Shown piece by piece: positions 25,094 through 34,496 of a stretch of DNA of 64,000 nucleotides. Within the stretch, counting starts at the first letter, position 1, and the number at the start of each line of letters is the position of its first letter. The notes beneath the pieces are model-generated. The model was not told the origin of the DNA. It worked only from the letters and a program-made list of their open reading frames with translations, and searched no databases. Location: contig NZ_FNDS01000006.1 in assembly GCF_900099785.1 (NCBI RefSeq), forward strand, positions 56,047 to 120,046. The letters run 5' to 3'. The position numbers and the translations under genes were made by a program. Source of the DNA: Pseudomonas panipatensis (lineage in GTDB: Bacteria; Pseudomonadota; Gammaproteobacteria; Pseudomonadales; Pseudomonadaceae).

Positions 25094-25419
25094 CTTATGG
25101 AGCTCCTTGCTAGTTGAGATCCCCTTCATCCGCTGCGAATCGGATTGGGAGGCGGATCGTGCGAGGTTCGCAGTACCGGCTAGCAAGGGCCCGGCCAGGC
25201 GTTAGCCTGCCTCACACGATCCACCATAGATGCACCTTCGTATCAGGCACAAAGCTCTAATACGTGGTGGCTATGGCGCTACCGCGGCCTTGCTAGATAT
25301 CCGGGGCTGCGATCCCCGGTCACGGGATTGACCGTGACGAGCAGGAGCCTAGCGAGGGCATGTGTAGGCCCTCAAGGGTAAATGGTTGTGGGAAATTTCG
25401 CAGCCGACGTTGGCCGGGA
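25094..25419 (-). promoter_or_regulatory. Structured leader region, function unknown
   Basis: About 325 non-coding bases upstream of the leader ORF. Two adjacent perfect hairpins stand out: CCGGGG/CCCCGG at 25301-25319 and GTCACGG/CCGTGAC at 25319-25338. The string CTAGCAAGG occurs three times (near 25107 and 25289 on the minus strand, near 25180 on the plus strand), so long-range pairing is possible. It may be a long 5' UTR or a small RNA; no known riboswitch class is evident. Confidence 0.4.
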
Positions 25420-25850
25420 TGATGGGTATCGCTGCGCTCAACGCCATCCTACGTCCCCGGTCACCCCACCGTGCCGCACCCGTAGGATGGGTTGAGGGAC
25501 GAAACCCATGCGGTGCTGGCATAACACGATGGGTATCGCTGCGCTCAACACCATCCTACGTCCCCGGTCGCCCCACCGTGCCGCACCCGTAGGATGGGTT
25601 GAGGGACGAAACCCATGCGGTGCTGGCATAACACGATGGGTATCGCTGCGCTCAACGCCATCCTACGTCCCCGGTCGCCCCATCGTGCCGCAGCCGTAGG
25701 ATGGGTTGAGGGACGAAACCCATGCGGTGCTCGCGTAACACGATGGGTATCGCTGCGCTCAACACCATCCTACGTGGGGTTACCCTGCCCGGTCCTGCCG
25801 GGGGCGGGCGTAGGATGGGTTGAGGCGACGAAACCCATGCGGTGCTGGCG
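25420..25850. repeat. Palindromic repeat array 1 (period about 107 bp)
   Basis: The sequence CGTAGGATGGGTTGAG starts at 25481, 25588, 25695 and 25809 (spacing 107, 107, 114). Between units runs an inverted copy ending CCATCCTACG. Each unit can form a large hairpin: GTAGGATGG pairs with CCATCCTAC, and inner arms GAAACCCAT and ATGGGTATC pair imperfectly. The array ends just before the mmsB stop. The same repeat occurs at 34.5 and 41.5 kb with other spacers. Confidence 0.9.
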
Positions 25851-25864
25851 GGCGGGGCTTGGGC

Positions 25865-26740
25865 TCAACCCTGCTGGTACAGCTTGACGATGGCGGAGAA
25901 GTCCAACTGGCCGTTGCCCTGGGCGCTGAAGGCCTGGTAGAGCTGCTGGGCGAGGGCGCCGAGCAGCACTGGCTGGCGCACCTGGCGGGCCGCTTCGCTG
26001 GCCAGGCCGAGGTCCTTGAGCATCAGGTCGCTGCCGAAGCCGCCGCTGTAGCCGCGCGCCGCCGGGGCGCCGGTGAGCGGGTTGTTCACTTCCGAGCTCC
26101 AGCAGCGGCCGCTGGAGGTGTTGATGATGCCGGCCAGCACCTCCGCGTCCATGCCCAGCTTGACGCCCAGGGACATGGCTTCGGCGACGCCGATCATGCT
26201 GATGCCCAGCAACAGGTTGTTGGCCACCTTGGCGACCTGGCCGTTGCCGGCGCCGCCGCAGTGCACGATATTCTTGCCCATGGCCGCGAGCAGCGGGCGG
26301 GCGCGCTCGAAGTCGACCGTTTCGCCGCCGACCATGAAGGTCAGGGTGCCGGCGCTGGCGCCGGCGGTGCCGCCGGAGACCGGCGCGTCGAGCATCGGGT
26401 TGCCGTGGGCCTTGGCCGCTGCCGCGACCTCGCGGGCGCTGTGCGGGTCGATGGTGGAGGAGTCGATCAGCAGTACGCCGGGCTGGACCTTGGCCAGCAG
26501 GCCGTTCTCGCCGAGGTAGACCTGTTTCACGTGCTGCGCCGCCGGCAGCATGCTGATGATCACCTCGACATCCGCCGCGGCCAGTTCCGCCGGCGAGCCG
26601 ACGCGCTGCGCGCCCTGGGCCACGGCGGTCCGCACGGCGGGTTCGGAAAGGTCGAAGACGCTCAGGTCGAAGCCGGCCTTGAGCAGGTTGGCGGCCATGG
26701 GGCCGCCCATGTTGCCGAGTCCGATGAAGCCGATACGCAT
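25865..26740 (-). CDS. mmsB: 3-hydroxyisobutyrate dehydrogenase
   Basis: A 291-residue NAD-dependent enzyme oxidising 3-hydroxyisobutyrate to methylmalonate semialdehyde in valine catabolism. N-terminal Rossmann motif FIGLGNMGGPMAANLLKAG (residues ~4-22), substrate-binding DAPVSGGTAGASAGTL (~118-133) and catalytic Lys in NGQVAKVANNLLLG (~166-179) are intact. It is directly downstream of mmsA (123 bp), the next enzyme in the pathway. Confidence 0.97.
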   Translation of the reverse strand: MRIGFIGLGNMGGPMAANLLKAGFDLSVFDLSEPAVRTAVAQGAQRVGSPAELAAADVEVIISMLPAAQHVKQVYLGENGLLAKVQPGVLLIDSSTIDPHSAREVAAAAKAHGNPMLDAPVSGGTAGASAGTLTFMVGGETVDFERARPLLAAMGKNIVHCGGAGNGQVAKVANNLLLGISMIGVAEAMSLGVKLGMDAEVLAGIINTSSGRCWSSEVNNPLTGAPAARGYSGGFGSDLMLKDLGLASEAARQVRQPVLLGALAQQLYQAFSAQGNGQLDFSAIVKLYQQG

Positions 26741-26863
26741 GGGGTTTTCCTCTTGTTCTTGTGGGGACGCGCAGGGGCCGCCCCGGCGGCGCCGGTCACC
26801 TGGGAGCTTCCCGCGCCCAGGTCCGGGGTAGCGCCGCGCGGGCGGTTCTTTCCGCTGCCGTGG

Positions 26864-28378
26864 CTATTTGAGGTGGATGGTGGTGTTCACCGCGCCGCCC
26901 ACGTCGTTCTCGTCGAACCAGCGTTCGGTGACGGTCTTGGTCTGGGTGTAGAACTGCACCACCTGCTTGCCGTAGGGGCCGAGGTCGCCGAGCTTGGAGC
27001 CGCGCGAGCCGGTGAAGGAGAACATCGGCACCGGCACCGGGATGGGCACGTTGATGCCGACCTGGCCGACGTCGATCTCTTCCTTGAAGTGGCGGGCGGC
27101 GGCGCCGGAGCGGGTGAACAGCGCGGTGCCGTTGCCGTTGGGGTTGGCGTTGATCAGCTCGATGGCCTCGTCGAAGGTGTCGGCGTGCATCACGCAGAGC
27201 ACCGGGCCGAAGATTTCTTCGCGGTAGACGCTCATCTTCGCGGTGACGCCGGAGAAGATGGTCGGCGCGACGAAGTTGCCCTTGGCATAGCCGGCTACCT
27301 GCGGGTTGCGGCCGTCCAGTTCGAGCCTGGCGCCTTCCTGCACGCCGCGTTCGATCAGGCCGCTGACGCGGTCCAGGGCGGCGCAGGAAACCAGCGGGCC
27401 GACGTCGGTGCCGGCTTCGGCGCCGCCGCTGACCTTGAGGGTCTTGGCCTTTTCCACCAGCGCCGGCAGCCACTGCTGCGCCTCGCCGACCAGGATCACC
27501 ACCGACAGCGCCATGCAGCGTTGCCCGGCGGCGCCAAAGGCCGCGCCGGCGATGGCGTTGAGGCTCTGCTCCATGTTCGCGTCGGGCAGCACGATGGCGT
27601 GGTTCTTCGCGCCCATCATGCACTGCACGCGCTTGCCGGCCTGCGAGGCGCGGTTGTAGACGTGGGTGCCGACGCGGGTCGAGCCGACGAAGGAGACGGC
27701 CTTGATGTCCGGGTGGTCGCAGATCGCGTTGACCGCGTCGGCGCCGCCGTGGATGACGTTGAGCACGCCCGGCGGCACACCGGCTTCATGGGCCAGTTCG
27801 ACCAGGCGCATGGTCACCATCGGGTCTTGCTCGGAGGGCTTGAGGACGAAGGTGTTGCCGGTGGCGATAGCCATCGGGAACATCCACAGCGGGATCATCG
27901 CCGGGAAGTTGAACGGGGTGATGCCGGCGCAGACGCCCAGCGGTTGCAGCAGGGTGAAGGTGTCCACGCCGCCGGCGACGTTGTTGGCCAGCTCGCCCAG
28001 TTGCAGGTTGCCGATGGCGGCAGCGTGCTCGACCACTTCCAGGCCGCGGAACACGTCGCCTTCGGCGTCGGGCAGGGTCTTGCCCTGTTCGGCGGTGAGG
28101 ATCGCCGCCAGTTCCTTGATGTGCTCGCGGATCAGTTGCTGGTACTTGAGGAAGATCCGCGCGCGGGTGCCGATGGGGGTTTTCTTCCAGGTCTTGAAGG
28201 CGGCCTTGGCGCTGGCCACGGCGCGCTCGATTTCCTCGGCGGTGGCGAAGGGCACGCGGGCCAGGACTTCCTGGGTGGCGGGGTTGATCACTTCGCGCCA
28301 TTCGCGGGTGGTGGACTCGACGGGCTGGCCGTCGATGAAGAGTTTGACCGTGGGGACGGCAGCGGTAGAGGTAGTCAT
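26864..28378 (-). CDS. mmsA: Methylmalonate-semialdehyde dehydrogenase (acylating)
   Basis: A 504-residue CoA-acylating aldehyde dehydrogenase turning methylmalonate semialdehyde into propionyl-CoA, and malonate semialdehyde into acetyl-CoA. The catalytic Cys lies in [15 protein letters not shown]-binding segments [29 protein letters not shown] and [16 protein letters not shown] are present. The start at 28378 ([17 protein letters not shown]) follows a GGAGTTCC purine stretch. It is first in the mmsA-mmsB operon and divergent from a LysR gene that may regulate it. Confidence 0.97.
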   Translation of the reverse strand: MTTSTAAVPTVKLFIDGQPVESTTREWREVINPATQEVLARVPFATAEEIERAVASAKAAFKTWKKTPIGTRARIFLKYQQLIREHIKELAAILTAEQGKTLPDAEGDVFRGLEVVEHAAAIGNLQLGELANNVAGGVDTFTLLQPLGVCAGITPFNFPAMIPLWMFPMAIATGNTFVLKPSEQDPMVTMRLVELAHEAGVPPGVLNVIHGGADAVNAICDHPDIKAVSFVGSTRVGTHVYNRASQAGKRVQCMMGAKNHAIVLPDANMEQSLNAIAGAAFGAAGQRCMALSVVILVGEAQQWLPALVEKAKTLKVSGGAEAGTDVGPLVSCAALDRVSGLIERGVQEGARLELDGRNPQVAGYAKGNFVAPTIFSGVTAKMSVYREEIFGPVLCVMHADTFDEAIELINANPNGNGTALFTRSGAAARHFKEEIDVGQVGINVPIPVPVPMFSFTGSRGSKLGDLGPYGKQVVQFYTQTKTVTERWFDENDVGGAVNTTIHLK

Positions 28379-28524
28379 CGGAACTCCAGCCTGCGGCGGT
28401 TTGTTGTTATAGGCCCTTGGGGCATCCCTCAAGGAGGTTGGATTGATCCTAGCAGTGCATTTTTAGTGAACTCAATGCGGTGATGTGCAAGCATGCTCTG
28501 CGTTTTTGCACAGTGAGAGCCGTC

Positions 28525-29421
28525 ATGGACTGGGACAACCTGCGTTTCTTCCTCGAACTTTCCCGCGCCGGCAAGCTCACCGTGGCTGCGCGGCGCCTGG
28601 GCGTCGACCACACCACGGTGGCGCGGCGGCTGCAGGCGCTGGAGAAGAGCATCGGCGCGCAATTGCTGGTGCGCGAGCCGGCCGGCTACCGCCTGACCGA
28701 GGCCGGTCACGGGCTGTTGCCGCAGGCCGAGGCCATGGAGAGCGCCTGCAAGGTGATCGAGAAGCGCCTGGCCGGCGCCGAGGACAACCTGTCCGGCAAG
28801 GTGCGCATCGGCGCCACCGAGGGCTATGGCTCGACCCTGCTGACCTCGCAACTGGTGGAACTGAATCGCCGCCACCCGCACCTGGGCGTCGATCTGCTGG
28901 CGGTGCCGCGCGCGCTGCAGCTATCGCGCCACGAGGCGGACATCGTCATCACCCTGGAGCGCCCGGGGCGCGGGCCATACCTGATCACCCGGCTGACCGA
29001 TTACGTGTTGCGCCTGTATGCCTCGCGCGACTACCTGGCCGCGCGCGGGCCGATCGAGACGCGCGACGACCTGCGCGACCACGCCCTGGTCGGCTATGTC
29101 GACGATCTGCTCTACAGCAAGGAGCTGCAGTACCTCGATGAGCTTGGTCGGCCGCTGCACATGGCCCTGCGCTGCACCAGCATCCTCGCCCAGCAGCGGG
29201 CGGTGGCGGAGGGCGCCGGCCTGGCGATCCTGCCGGCCTTCGCGGCCAGCGAAGACCCGGCGTTGCAGCCGGTGCTGGGGGGCGAGATCGAGTTCGTGCG
29301 GACCTTCTGGATGCTGATGCCCACGGAACTCAAGGACATCGCGCGGATGCGCACCACCTGGGACTTCCTCCGCGAAAAGGCCGAGGCCAGCCAGGACGTG
29401 CTGATGGGGCGCCTAGAGTAA
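28525..29421 (+). CDS. LysR-family regulator, divergent from mmsA
   Basis: A 298-residue LysR-type regulator. HTH at residues ~1-60 (MDWDNLRFFLELSRAGKLTVAARRLGVDHTTVARRLQALE), then the effector domain (VRIGATEGYGSTLL, LGVDLLAVPRA, ADIVITLERPG, AVAEGAGLAILPAF). ATG 28525 fits the family; the frame extends upstream without support. It shares a 146-bp intergenic region with mmsA, so it is the likely local regulator. In P. aeruginosa PAO1 mmsAB is controlled by an AraC protein, MmsR, so this arrangement differs. Confidence 0.93.
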   Translation: MDWDNLRFFLELSRAGKLTVAARRLGVDHTTVARRLQALEKSIGAQLLVREPAGYRLTEAGHGLLPQAEAMESACKVIEKRLAGAEDNLSGKVRIGATEGYGSTLLTSQLVELNRRHPHLGVDLLAVPRALQLSRHEADIVITLERPGRGPYLITRLTDYVLRLYASRDYLAARGPIETRDDLRDHALVGYVDDLLYSKELQYLDELGRPLHMALRCTSILAQQRAVAEGAGLAILPAFAASEDPALQPVLGGEIEFVRTFWMLMPTELKDIARMRTTWDFLREKAEASQDVLMGRLE

Positions 29422-29453
29422 TGCCCTGGCCCGTGAGCACTGGCCGAACGCAG

Positions 29454-29528
29454 GGCGGATAAGGCGGAAGGCTTTATCCGCCGCACTGGCCGTTGGCGTC
29501 CTGCGCGCGGCAGGTCCGCGCGCAGGAC
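29454..29528. repeat. Two adjacent palindromes after the LysR gene
   Basis: GGCGGATAAGG...CTTTATCCGCC (29454-29482) is a REP-like hairpin; GTCCTGCGCGCGG, loop CAGGT, CCGCGCGCAGGAC (29498-29528) is a perfect 13-bp stem. No T-run follows. They lie between convergent genes and may help end transcription. Confidence 0.65.
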
Positions 29529-29539
29529 GGATCAGGCGG

Positions 29540-30238
29540 TCAGGCCAGGCCGACGTAGAGGTTCTGCACGTCGTCGTTGCCGTCCAGGGCGTCGAGGAAG
29601 GCTTCGACTTCTTCCAGTTCGGCGCCGGAGAGGCTCACCGGGTTCTTCGCCCGGTAGCCGAGCTTGGCCGAGGCGACGCTGAAGCCGAACTCGGGCAGGG
29701 CGCGGCACACGGCGTCCATGTCGGTGGCTTCGGTGAGGAACAGGGTGGCGCCTTCTTCGGCGGGCTCGAAGTCCTGGGCGCCGGCTTCGATGGCGGCCAG
29801 TTCCGGGTCGGCGTCGGCGCTGTCGGGGGTGGCCTCGACCATGCCCAGGTAGTCGAAGTCCCAGGCCACCGAGCCGGAGGTGCCGAGCTGGCCCTTGCGG
29901 AACAGCACGCGGATTTCCGCCACGGTGCGGTTCACGTTGTCGGTCAGGCATTCGACGATCACCGGCACGCGGTGCGGGGCGAAGCCTTCGTAGACGACGC
30001 GCTCGAAGCTGGCGCCGCCGTCGAGCAGGCCGGCACCTTTCTTGATGGCGCGCTCCAGGGTGTCGCGCGGCATCGAGGCCTTCTTGGCCTGTTCGACGAC
30101 CAGGCGCAGGCGTGGGTTCATGTCCGGATCGGCGCCGTTGCGCGCGGCGATCATGATTTCTTTCGACAGTTTGCCGAACACGCGGCCCTTGGCGTTGGCT
30201 GCGGCTTCTTTATGTTTGGCTTTCCACTGGGCGCCCAT
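29540..30238 (-). CDS. YebC/PmpR-family regulator, paralog type
   Basis: A 232-residue YebC-family protein ([44 protein letters not shown]). It has [24 protein letters not shown], the [31 protein letters not shown] core and a C-terminal [18 protein letters not shown]. YebC proteins act as transcription regulators or as translation factors relieving proline stalls; which applies here is unknown. The N-terminus differs from the ruvC-linked YebC/PmpR (MAGHSKW), so it is a second-type paralog. Confidence 0.92.
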   Translation of the reverse strand: MGAQWKAKHKEAAANAKGRVFGKLSKEIMIAARNGADPDMNPRLRLVVEQAKKASMPRDTLERAIKKGAGLLDGGASFERVVYEGFAPHRVPVIVECLTDNVNRTVAEIRVLFRKGQLGTSGSVAWDFDYLGMVEATPDSADADPELAAIEAGAQDFEPAEEGATLFLTEATDMDAVCRALPEFGFSVASAKLGYRAKNPVSLSGAELEEVEAFLDALDGNDDVQNLYVGLA

Positions 30239-30315
30239 AGCGATCTCTTGGCTGGGGGTTCATGTTGGGCGGCAAGTCTAAGCGTTGCCGCGGCCGCTGG
30301 CGATCTCCGGCGGAT

Positions 30316-31716
30316 TCAACGGTCGGCGTCGGCCTGCCGGGTGAGGAAGTCGTGCAGGCGCCCGTCCAGCGAGTGGGCGACGTTGAAGCGCATCCAGGGC
30401 ACCGTGCGCCCGTCGGGCATGAACAACTGGCCGGGGAACAGCAGGATTCTTTCCTCCTTGGCGCGGCTGGCGAGGACCGCGGCGTCCGCCACGGCCGGGT
30501 GGCGGGCCCAGAGGAACAGCCCGGCGCGCGGTTCGTGGAAGAGTTCCAGGCCGGCGGCTTCGAGGCGCCGGGCCACGCTTTCGTGAGCCTCGGCGAGCTG
30601 CTCGCGCAACTGCCGCACGTGCTTGCGGTGGCGGCCCTGGAGGAGGATGTCGAGGGCCAGGGTCTCGGTGATTTCCGAGCTGGTCAGGCCGCTGACCATC
30701 TTCAGCGGCAGCAGCTCCTCGATCAGCTCCGGGTGGGCGGCGATGAAGCCGACCCGCAGCGCCGGCGCGATGACCTTGGACAGGCTGCCGATGTAGATCA
30801 CCCGGGCCAGTTGGTCGAGGCCGGCCAGGGCCAGTTGGCCGCCCGGATCGAGGTCGGCGTAGATGTCGTTCTCGACGATCAGGAAGTCGTACTTCTCCGC
30901 CAGTTGCAGCAGGCGGTGGGTGGCGGCCAGCGACAGGCTGCCGCCGGTGGGGCTTTGCAGGCGCGCCTGGGTGAAGAACACCTTGGGCCGGTGGCGTTGC
31001 GCCAGTTCTTCCAGGCGTGCCAGGTCGAGGCCGTCGGCGCTGCGGGGCACGCCGAGCAACTGCGCGCCCTGCAGGCGCAGGTTGAGGAACAGGTTGTGGT
31101 AGCCCGGTTCGTCGACCAGCACCGCGTCGCCGCGCTGCACCAGGTAGCGGCTGACGATGTCAAGGGCCTGGCTGGCGCCGCTGGTCAGCAGGATCTGTTC
31201 GGCGTTGGCGGCGACGCCGGCGTCGGCCAGGCGGTCGGCCAGTTTGCCGCGCAGGCGTGCATTGCCCTTGCCGTGGCCGTAGTTGCCGAAGCTGCTGGGC
31301 GTCTCGCGGGCCAGGTTGCGCAGGCCGCGCAGCAGGCCTTCGCCGTCCAGCCAGTGTTCTGGCAGCAGGCCGACGCCGGGGCGCAGCTCCATGCCCAGCG
31401 GCTGGAACACCTTGTGCAGCAACAGCTGCGCGTCGAAATCGAACTCCGGGGCGGGCGCTTGCGCTGGGTTTTCCTCGGGCGCCAGGCCGCGGACGAAGAA
31501 GCCGGCGTTGGGCACCGCGTTGAGGCAGCCGCGCGCCACCAGGCGGTCATAGGCATCGACCACGGTGAAATGGCTGACTCCGTGGGTCTGGGCGAACTTG
31601 CGGATGGAGGGCAGCTTGGCGCCGGGACGCAGGCGATGCTCGTCGATGGCGCGGGCGATGCCGTCGACGATCTGGTTGACCAGCGGCGTATCGGCGGCGG
31701 GGTCCAGCAACAACAT
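30316..31716 (-). CDS. MocR-type GntR regulator with aminotransferase domain
   Basis: A 466-residue PLP-dependent MocR regulator. N-terminal GntR HTH (ADTPLVNQIVDGIARAIDEHRLRPGAKLPSIRKFAQTHGVSHFTVVDAYDRLVARG, residues ~8-63) is followed by a fold-type I aminotransferase-like domain with LLTSGASQALDI, VENDIYADLDP and the PLP lysine in YIGSLSKVIAPALRVG. The start at 31716 (MLLLDPAADTPLVNQ) fits; upstream frame is non-coding looking. Divergent from a class II aldolase and a binding-protein gene, 169 bp away, which are probable targets. Confidence 0.93.
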   Translation of the reverse strand: MLLLDPAADTPLVNQIVDGIARAIDEHRLRPGAKLPSIRKFAQTHGVSHFTVVDAYDRLVARGCLNAVPNAGFFVRGLAPEENPAQAPAPEFDFDAQLLLHKVFQPLGMELRPGVGLLPEHWLDGEGLLRGLRNLARETPSSFGNYGHGKGNARLRGKLADRLADAGVAANAEQILLTSGASQALDIVSRYLVQRGDAVLVDEPGYHNLFLNLRLQGAQLLGVPRSADGLDLARLEELAQRHRPKVFFTQARLQSPTGGSLSLAATHRLLQLAEKYDFLIVENDIYADLDPGGQLALAGLDQLARVIYIGSLSKVIAPALRVGFIAAHPELIEELLPLKMVSGLTSSEITETLALDILLQGRHRKHVRQLREQLAEAHESVARRLEAAGLELFHEPRAGLFLWARHPAVADAAVLASRAKEERILLFPGQLFMPDGRTVPWMRFNVAHSLDGRLHDFLTRQADADR

Positions 31717-31885
31717 GAAGAAGTCCGTCTGTGAGTGGGGGAGAACTGTACGGGTCCGACGGCCATAACAGAGTGGCCGGCAATCCCTCGCTGCTGTGCA
31801 TGGCGCGGGACGCCGCGAGTGCGCACCATCCGTGTCGTGCCCGCGGCGTCCCGCCGGGCGCATCGACAAGCAGACAGGACCCGCC

Positions 31886-32659
31886 ATGCGTGACACAGAG
31901 TACAACATCGACCGCCGTGAGATTTCCGCCGAGGAGTGGGAGGCGCGCTGCGAGCTGGCCGCGCTGTACCGGCTCATCGCGCATTTCCGCATGACCGACA
32001 TGATCGACACGCACATTTCCGCGCGCGTACCGGGCGAAGCCGGGCGCTACCTGATCAATCGCTATGGCGTGCTCTTCCATGAAATGCGCGCCTCCGACCT
32101 GGTCAAGGTCGACCATGCCGGCGACGTGGTCGACCCGCGCCTGGGCCCGGACAGCGTCAACCGCGCCGGCTTCAACATTCACTCGGCGGTGCATGCGGCG
32201 CGCCCCGACGTGGCTTGCGTGGTGCATACCCATACCTCTGCCGGCATCGCCGTCGCGGCCCTGGAGGAAGGCCTGCTGCCGATCAGCCAGCATGCGCTGA
32301 AATTCCACCGCCGCCTCGGCTACCACGACTACGAAGGCATCGCCCTCGACCCGGACGAGCGCACGCGCCTGGTGCGCGACCTCGGCCCGCACATGGCGAT
32401 GATCCTGCGCAACCACGGCCTGCTCGCCGCCGGGCGCAGCGTCGCCGAGGCGTTCAACCAGATCTATTTCCTCGAACGCGCCTGCCAGGCCCAGGTCGCC
32501 GCGCTGGCCGGCGGCCGCCCGTTGCGCTTCCCGCCGGAGGCCGTGCGCGAGCGGGTCGCGGTGCAGGAAGAAGAAGCCCTGGCCGGCGGCCTGCACCTGC
32601 TGGCCTGGCAATCGGCGCTGCGCCTGATCGGTGAGCAGGAAGCCGACTACCGCCGCTGA
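31886..32659 (+). CDS. Class II aldolase/adducin-family protein
   Basis: A 257-residue protein of the fuculose-phosphate aldolase / adducin fold. The metal-binding His are visible in VVHTHTSAGIAVAA (residues ~113-126) and in MILRNHGLLAAG (~171-182); catalytic or substrate elements include THISARVPG and INRYGVLFHEM. It could be an aldolase, decarboxylase or epimerase acting on a small sugar or hydroxy acid. No partner kinase is present. First of two genes facing the MocR regulator. Confidence 0.9.
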   Translation: MRDTEYNIDRREISAEEWEARCELAALYRLIAHFRMTDMIDTHISARVPGEAGRYLINRYGVLFHEMRASDLVKVDHAGDVVDPRLGPDSVNRAGFNIHSAVHAARPDVACVVHTHTSAGIAVAALEEGLLPISQHALKFHRRLGYHDYEGIALDPDERTRLVRDLGPHMAMILRNHGLLAAGRSVAEAFNQIYFLERACQAQVAALAGGRPLRFPPEAVRERVAVQEEEALAGGLHLLAWQSALRLIGEQEADYRR

Positions 32660-32743
32660 ATCCCTTCGCGTACCGGCCCCAGAAGCCGGACGCGGACTCC
32701 TGCGTGCTTGAAATCTGCCAACAACAACTATCAAGAGGTGGAC

Positions 32744-33775
32744 ATGAAACATTCGATGATCGCGGCCGCGCTGATGAGCCTGGCTTCCGGCGCCATGGCG
32801 GCCGACCTGACCGTGGTGTCGTTCGGCGGCACCAGCAAGGACGTGCAGACCCGCGCCTTCTACCAGCCGTTCGCCAAGGCCAGCGGCAACAAGGTGGTCG
32901 CCGGCGAGTACAACGGCGAGATGGGCAAGATCAAGGCCATGGTCGACACCCACAGCGTCAACTGGGACGTGGTCCAAGTCGAGGGCCCGGAGCTGCTGCG
33001 CGGCTGCGAGGAGGGCCTGTTCGAACCGCTGGACGCCGCGCGCCTGGGCAAGGCCGAGGACTTCGTGCCGGGGACCTTCAGCGATTGCGGCGCCGGCCTG
33101 CTGGTCTGGTCGATGGCCATGGCCTACGACGGCAAGCGCCTGAGCAGCGCCCCCACCGGTTGGGCGGATTTCTGGGACCTGCAGAAATTCCCCGGCAAGC
33201 GCTCGCTGCGCAAGGGCGCCAAGTACACCCTGGAGATCGCCCTGATGGCCGACGGCGTGGCCAAGGCCGATGTCTACAAGGTGCTGGCCACGCCGGAAGG
33301 CGTCGACCGCGCATTCCGCAAGCTCGACCAGATCAAGTCGAGCATCCAGTGGTGGGACTCGGGGGCCCAGCCCATGCAGTTCCTCGCCAGCGGCGACGTG
33401 GTCATGAGCACCGCCTACAACGGCCGGGTCTTCGCCGCGCAGAACGAAGGCGCGCCGATGAAGGTGGTGTGGAATGGCAGCCTCTACGCCATCGACGCCT
33501 GGGCGATCCCCAAGGGCAGCCCGAACAAGCAGGCCGCCGAGGACTTCATCGCCTTCTCGCTGCGCCCCGAGCAGCAGAAGATCCACACCGCCGAACTCGG
33601 CTACGGCTCGATCAACCGCAACACCGAGAAGCTCCTCGACCCGGCCCTGGCGCAACGCCTGAACACCTCGCCGGCCAACCTGGCGCAGGCGGTGCCGGTC
33701 GACTTCGCCTTCTGGGTCGACCACGGCGAGGAGCTGGAGCTGCGCTTCAACGCCTGGGCGGCGAAGGCCAACTAG
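32744..33775 (+). CDS. ABC-type periplasmic substrate-binding protein, polyamine-like
   Basis: A 343-residue periplasmic binding protein of the PotD/SpuE-like group. Signal peptide MKHSMIAAALMSLASGAMAA, then DLTVVSFGGTSKDVQTRAFYQPFAKASGNKVVAGEYNG, a Trp/Tyr-rich ligand cleft (VVWNGSLYAIDAWAIPKGSPNK). ATG 32744 follows an AAGAGG site. It is 84 bp after the aldolase gene. No permease or ATPase gene follows; the next gene is a methyltransferase in the opposite direction. It would need transporter subunits from elsewhere. Confidence 0.9.
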   Translation: MKHSMIAAALMSLASGAMAADLTVVSFGGTSKDVQTRAFYQPFAKASGNKVVAGEYNGEMGKIKAMVDTHSVNWDVVQVEGPELLRGCEEGLFEPLDAARLGKAEDFVPGTFSDCGAGLLVWSMAMAYDGKRLSSAPTGWADFWDLQKFPGKRSLRKGAKYTLEIALMADGVAKADVYKVLATPEGVDRAFRKLDQIKSSIQWWDSGAQPMQFLASGDVVMSTAYNGRVFAAQNEGAPMKVVWNGSLYAIDAWAIPKGSPNKQAAEDFIAFSLRPEQQKIHTAELGYGSINRNTEKLLDPALAQRLNTSPANLAQAVPVDFAFWVDHGEELELRFNAWAAKAN

Positions 33776-33778
33776 CGC

Positions 33779-34405
33779 TCAGCCTCGACGCCAGACACTG
33801 GCCAGCCAGGGCTGTTGCTCACGCGGCAGCCCGGCGGGCCGGTAGTAGTGTTCCAGGGCCTGGAAGCCGGCGCCTTCGAGCAGCGCCTGCCACTGTTGCC
33901 AATCGTGGTAGGCGCCGTAGCGCGGGCCGTTCCAGCCCTCGCTATTGTCGCCGCGCGGGTTGGAGGCGAAGAGCACGCCGCCGGGCTTCAGCGCCGCGTG
34001 CAACTGGCCGAGCACCCGCGGCAGCTCCTGGCGCGGCACATGGAACAGGCTGGCGTTGGCGTAGATGCCATCGAAGCGCTGCGCCGGCAGGTCGAGGGCG
34101 AGGAAGTCCTGCTGCCAGACCTCGCAGCCACTCTCGGCGCGGGCCATCTCGACGAAGCGCGGGCAGCCGTCCAGGCCCACCGGCGCATGGCCGAGCGCCT
34201 TGAAGGTACGCAGGTCGCGCCCCGGCCCGCAGCCGAAATCGAGCAGGACGAAGGGCGCTTCGGCGTGGATATGCCGCAGCAGGGCGGCGATGTTCTGGCT
34301 GACGTCGTGGTCGCGGGTGCCTTCGCGGAAGGCGTCGGCGCTGTCCTGGTAGTGGGCCAGGGTCAGGCGGGTGATCTCGCGGAGGGTCTGGTCGTCGAGG
34401 GGCAT
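33779..34405 (-). CDS. Class I SAM-dependent methyltransferase
   Basis: A 208-residue methyltransferase. Motif I VLLDFGCGPGRDLRTFKALG (residues ~53-72), GLDGCPRFVEMARAES, the acidic post-motif LDLPAQRFDGIYANASLFHVPR, and HAALKPGGVLFASNPRG follow the class I fold. The protein starts at 34405 (MPLDDQTLREITRLTL); the frame extends upstream into repeat DNA. Substrate unknown. Its stop is 3 bp from the convergent binding-protein gene. Confidence 0.92.
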   Translation of the reverse strand: MPLDDQTLREITRLTLAHYQDSADAFREGTRDHDVSQNIAALLRHIHAEAPFVLLDFGCGPGRDLRTFKALGHAPVGLDGCPRFVEMARAESGCEVWQQDFLALDLPAQRFDGIYANASLFHVPRQELPRVLGQLHAALKPGGVLFASNPRGDNSEGWNGPRYGAYHDWQQWQALLEGAGFQALEHYYRPAGLPREQQPWLASVWRRG

Positions 34406-34496
34406 GGCGAAGGCGCTGAGCAGGGGGACGGGCGCCCATTCTACGCCGGTCGGCGCTGCGCGCCGACAGCGCCAATGGCTGGCGTGTGCCACCCGC

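Noticed and set aside
25820..28483. 887-codon open frame on the plus strand across mmsB and mmsA
   Set aside because: Antisense shadow of two well-recognised enzyme genes in high-GC DNA; His/Gln/Ala/Gly-rich composition, no domain.
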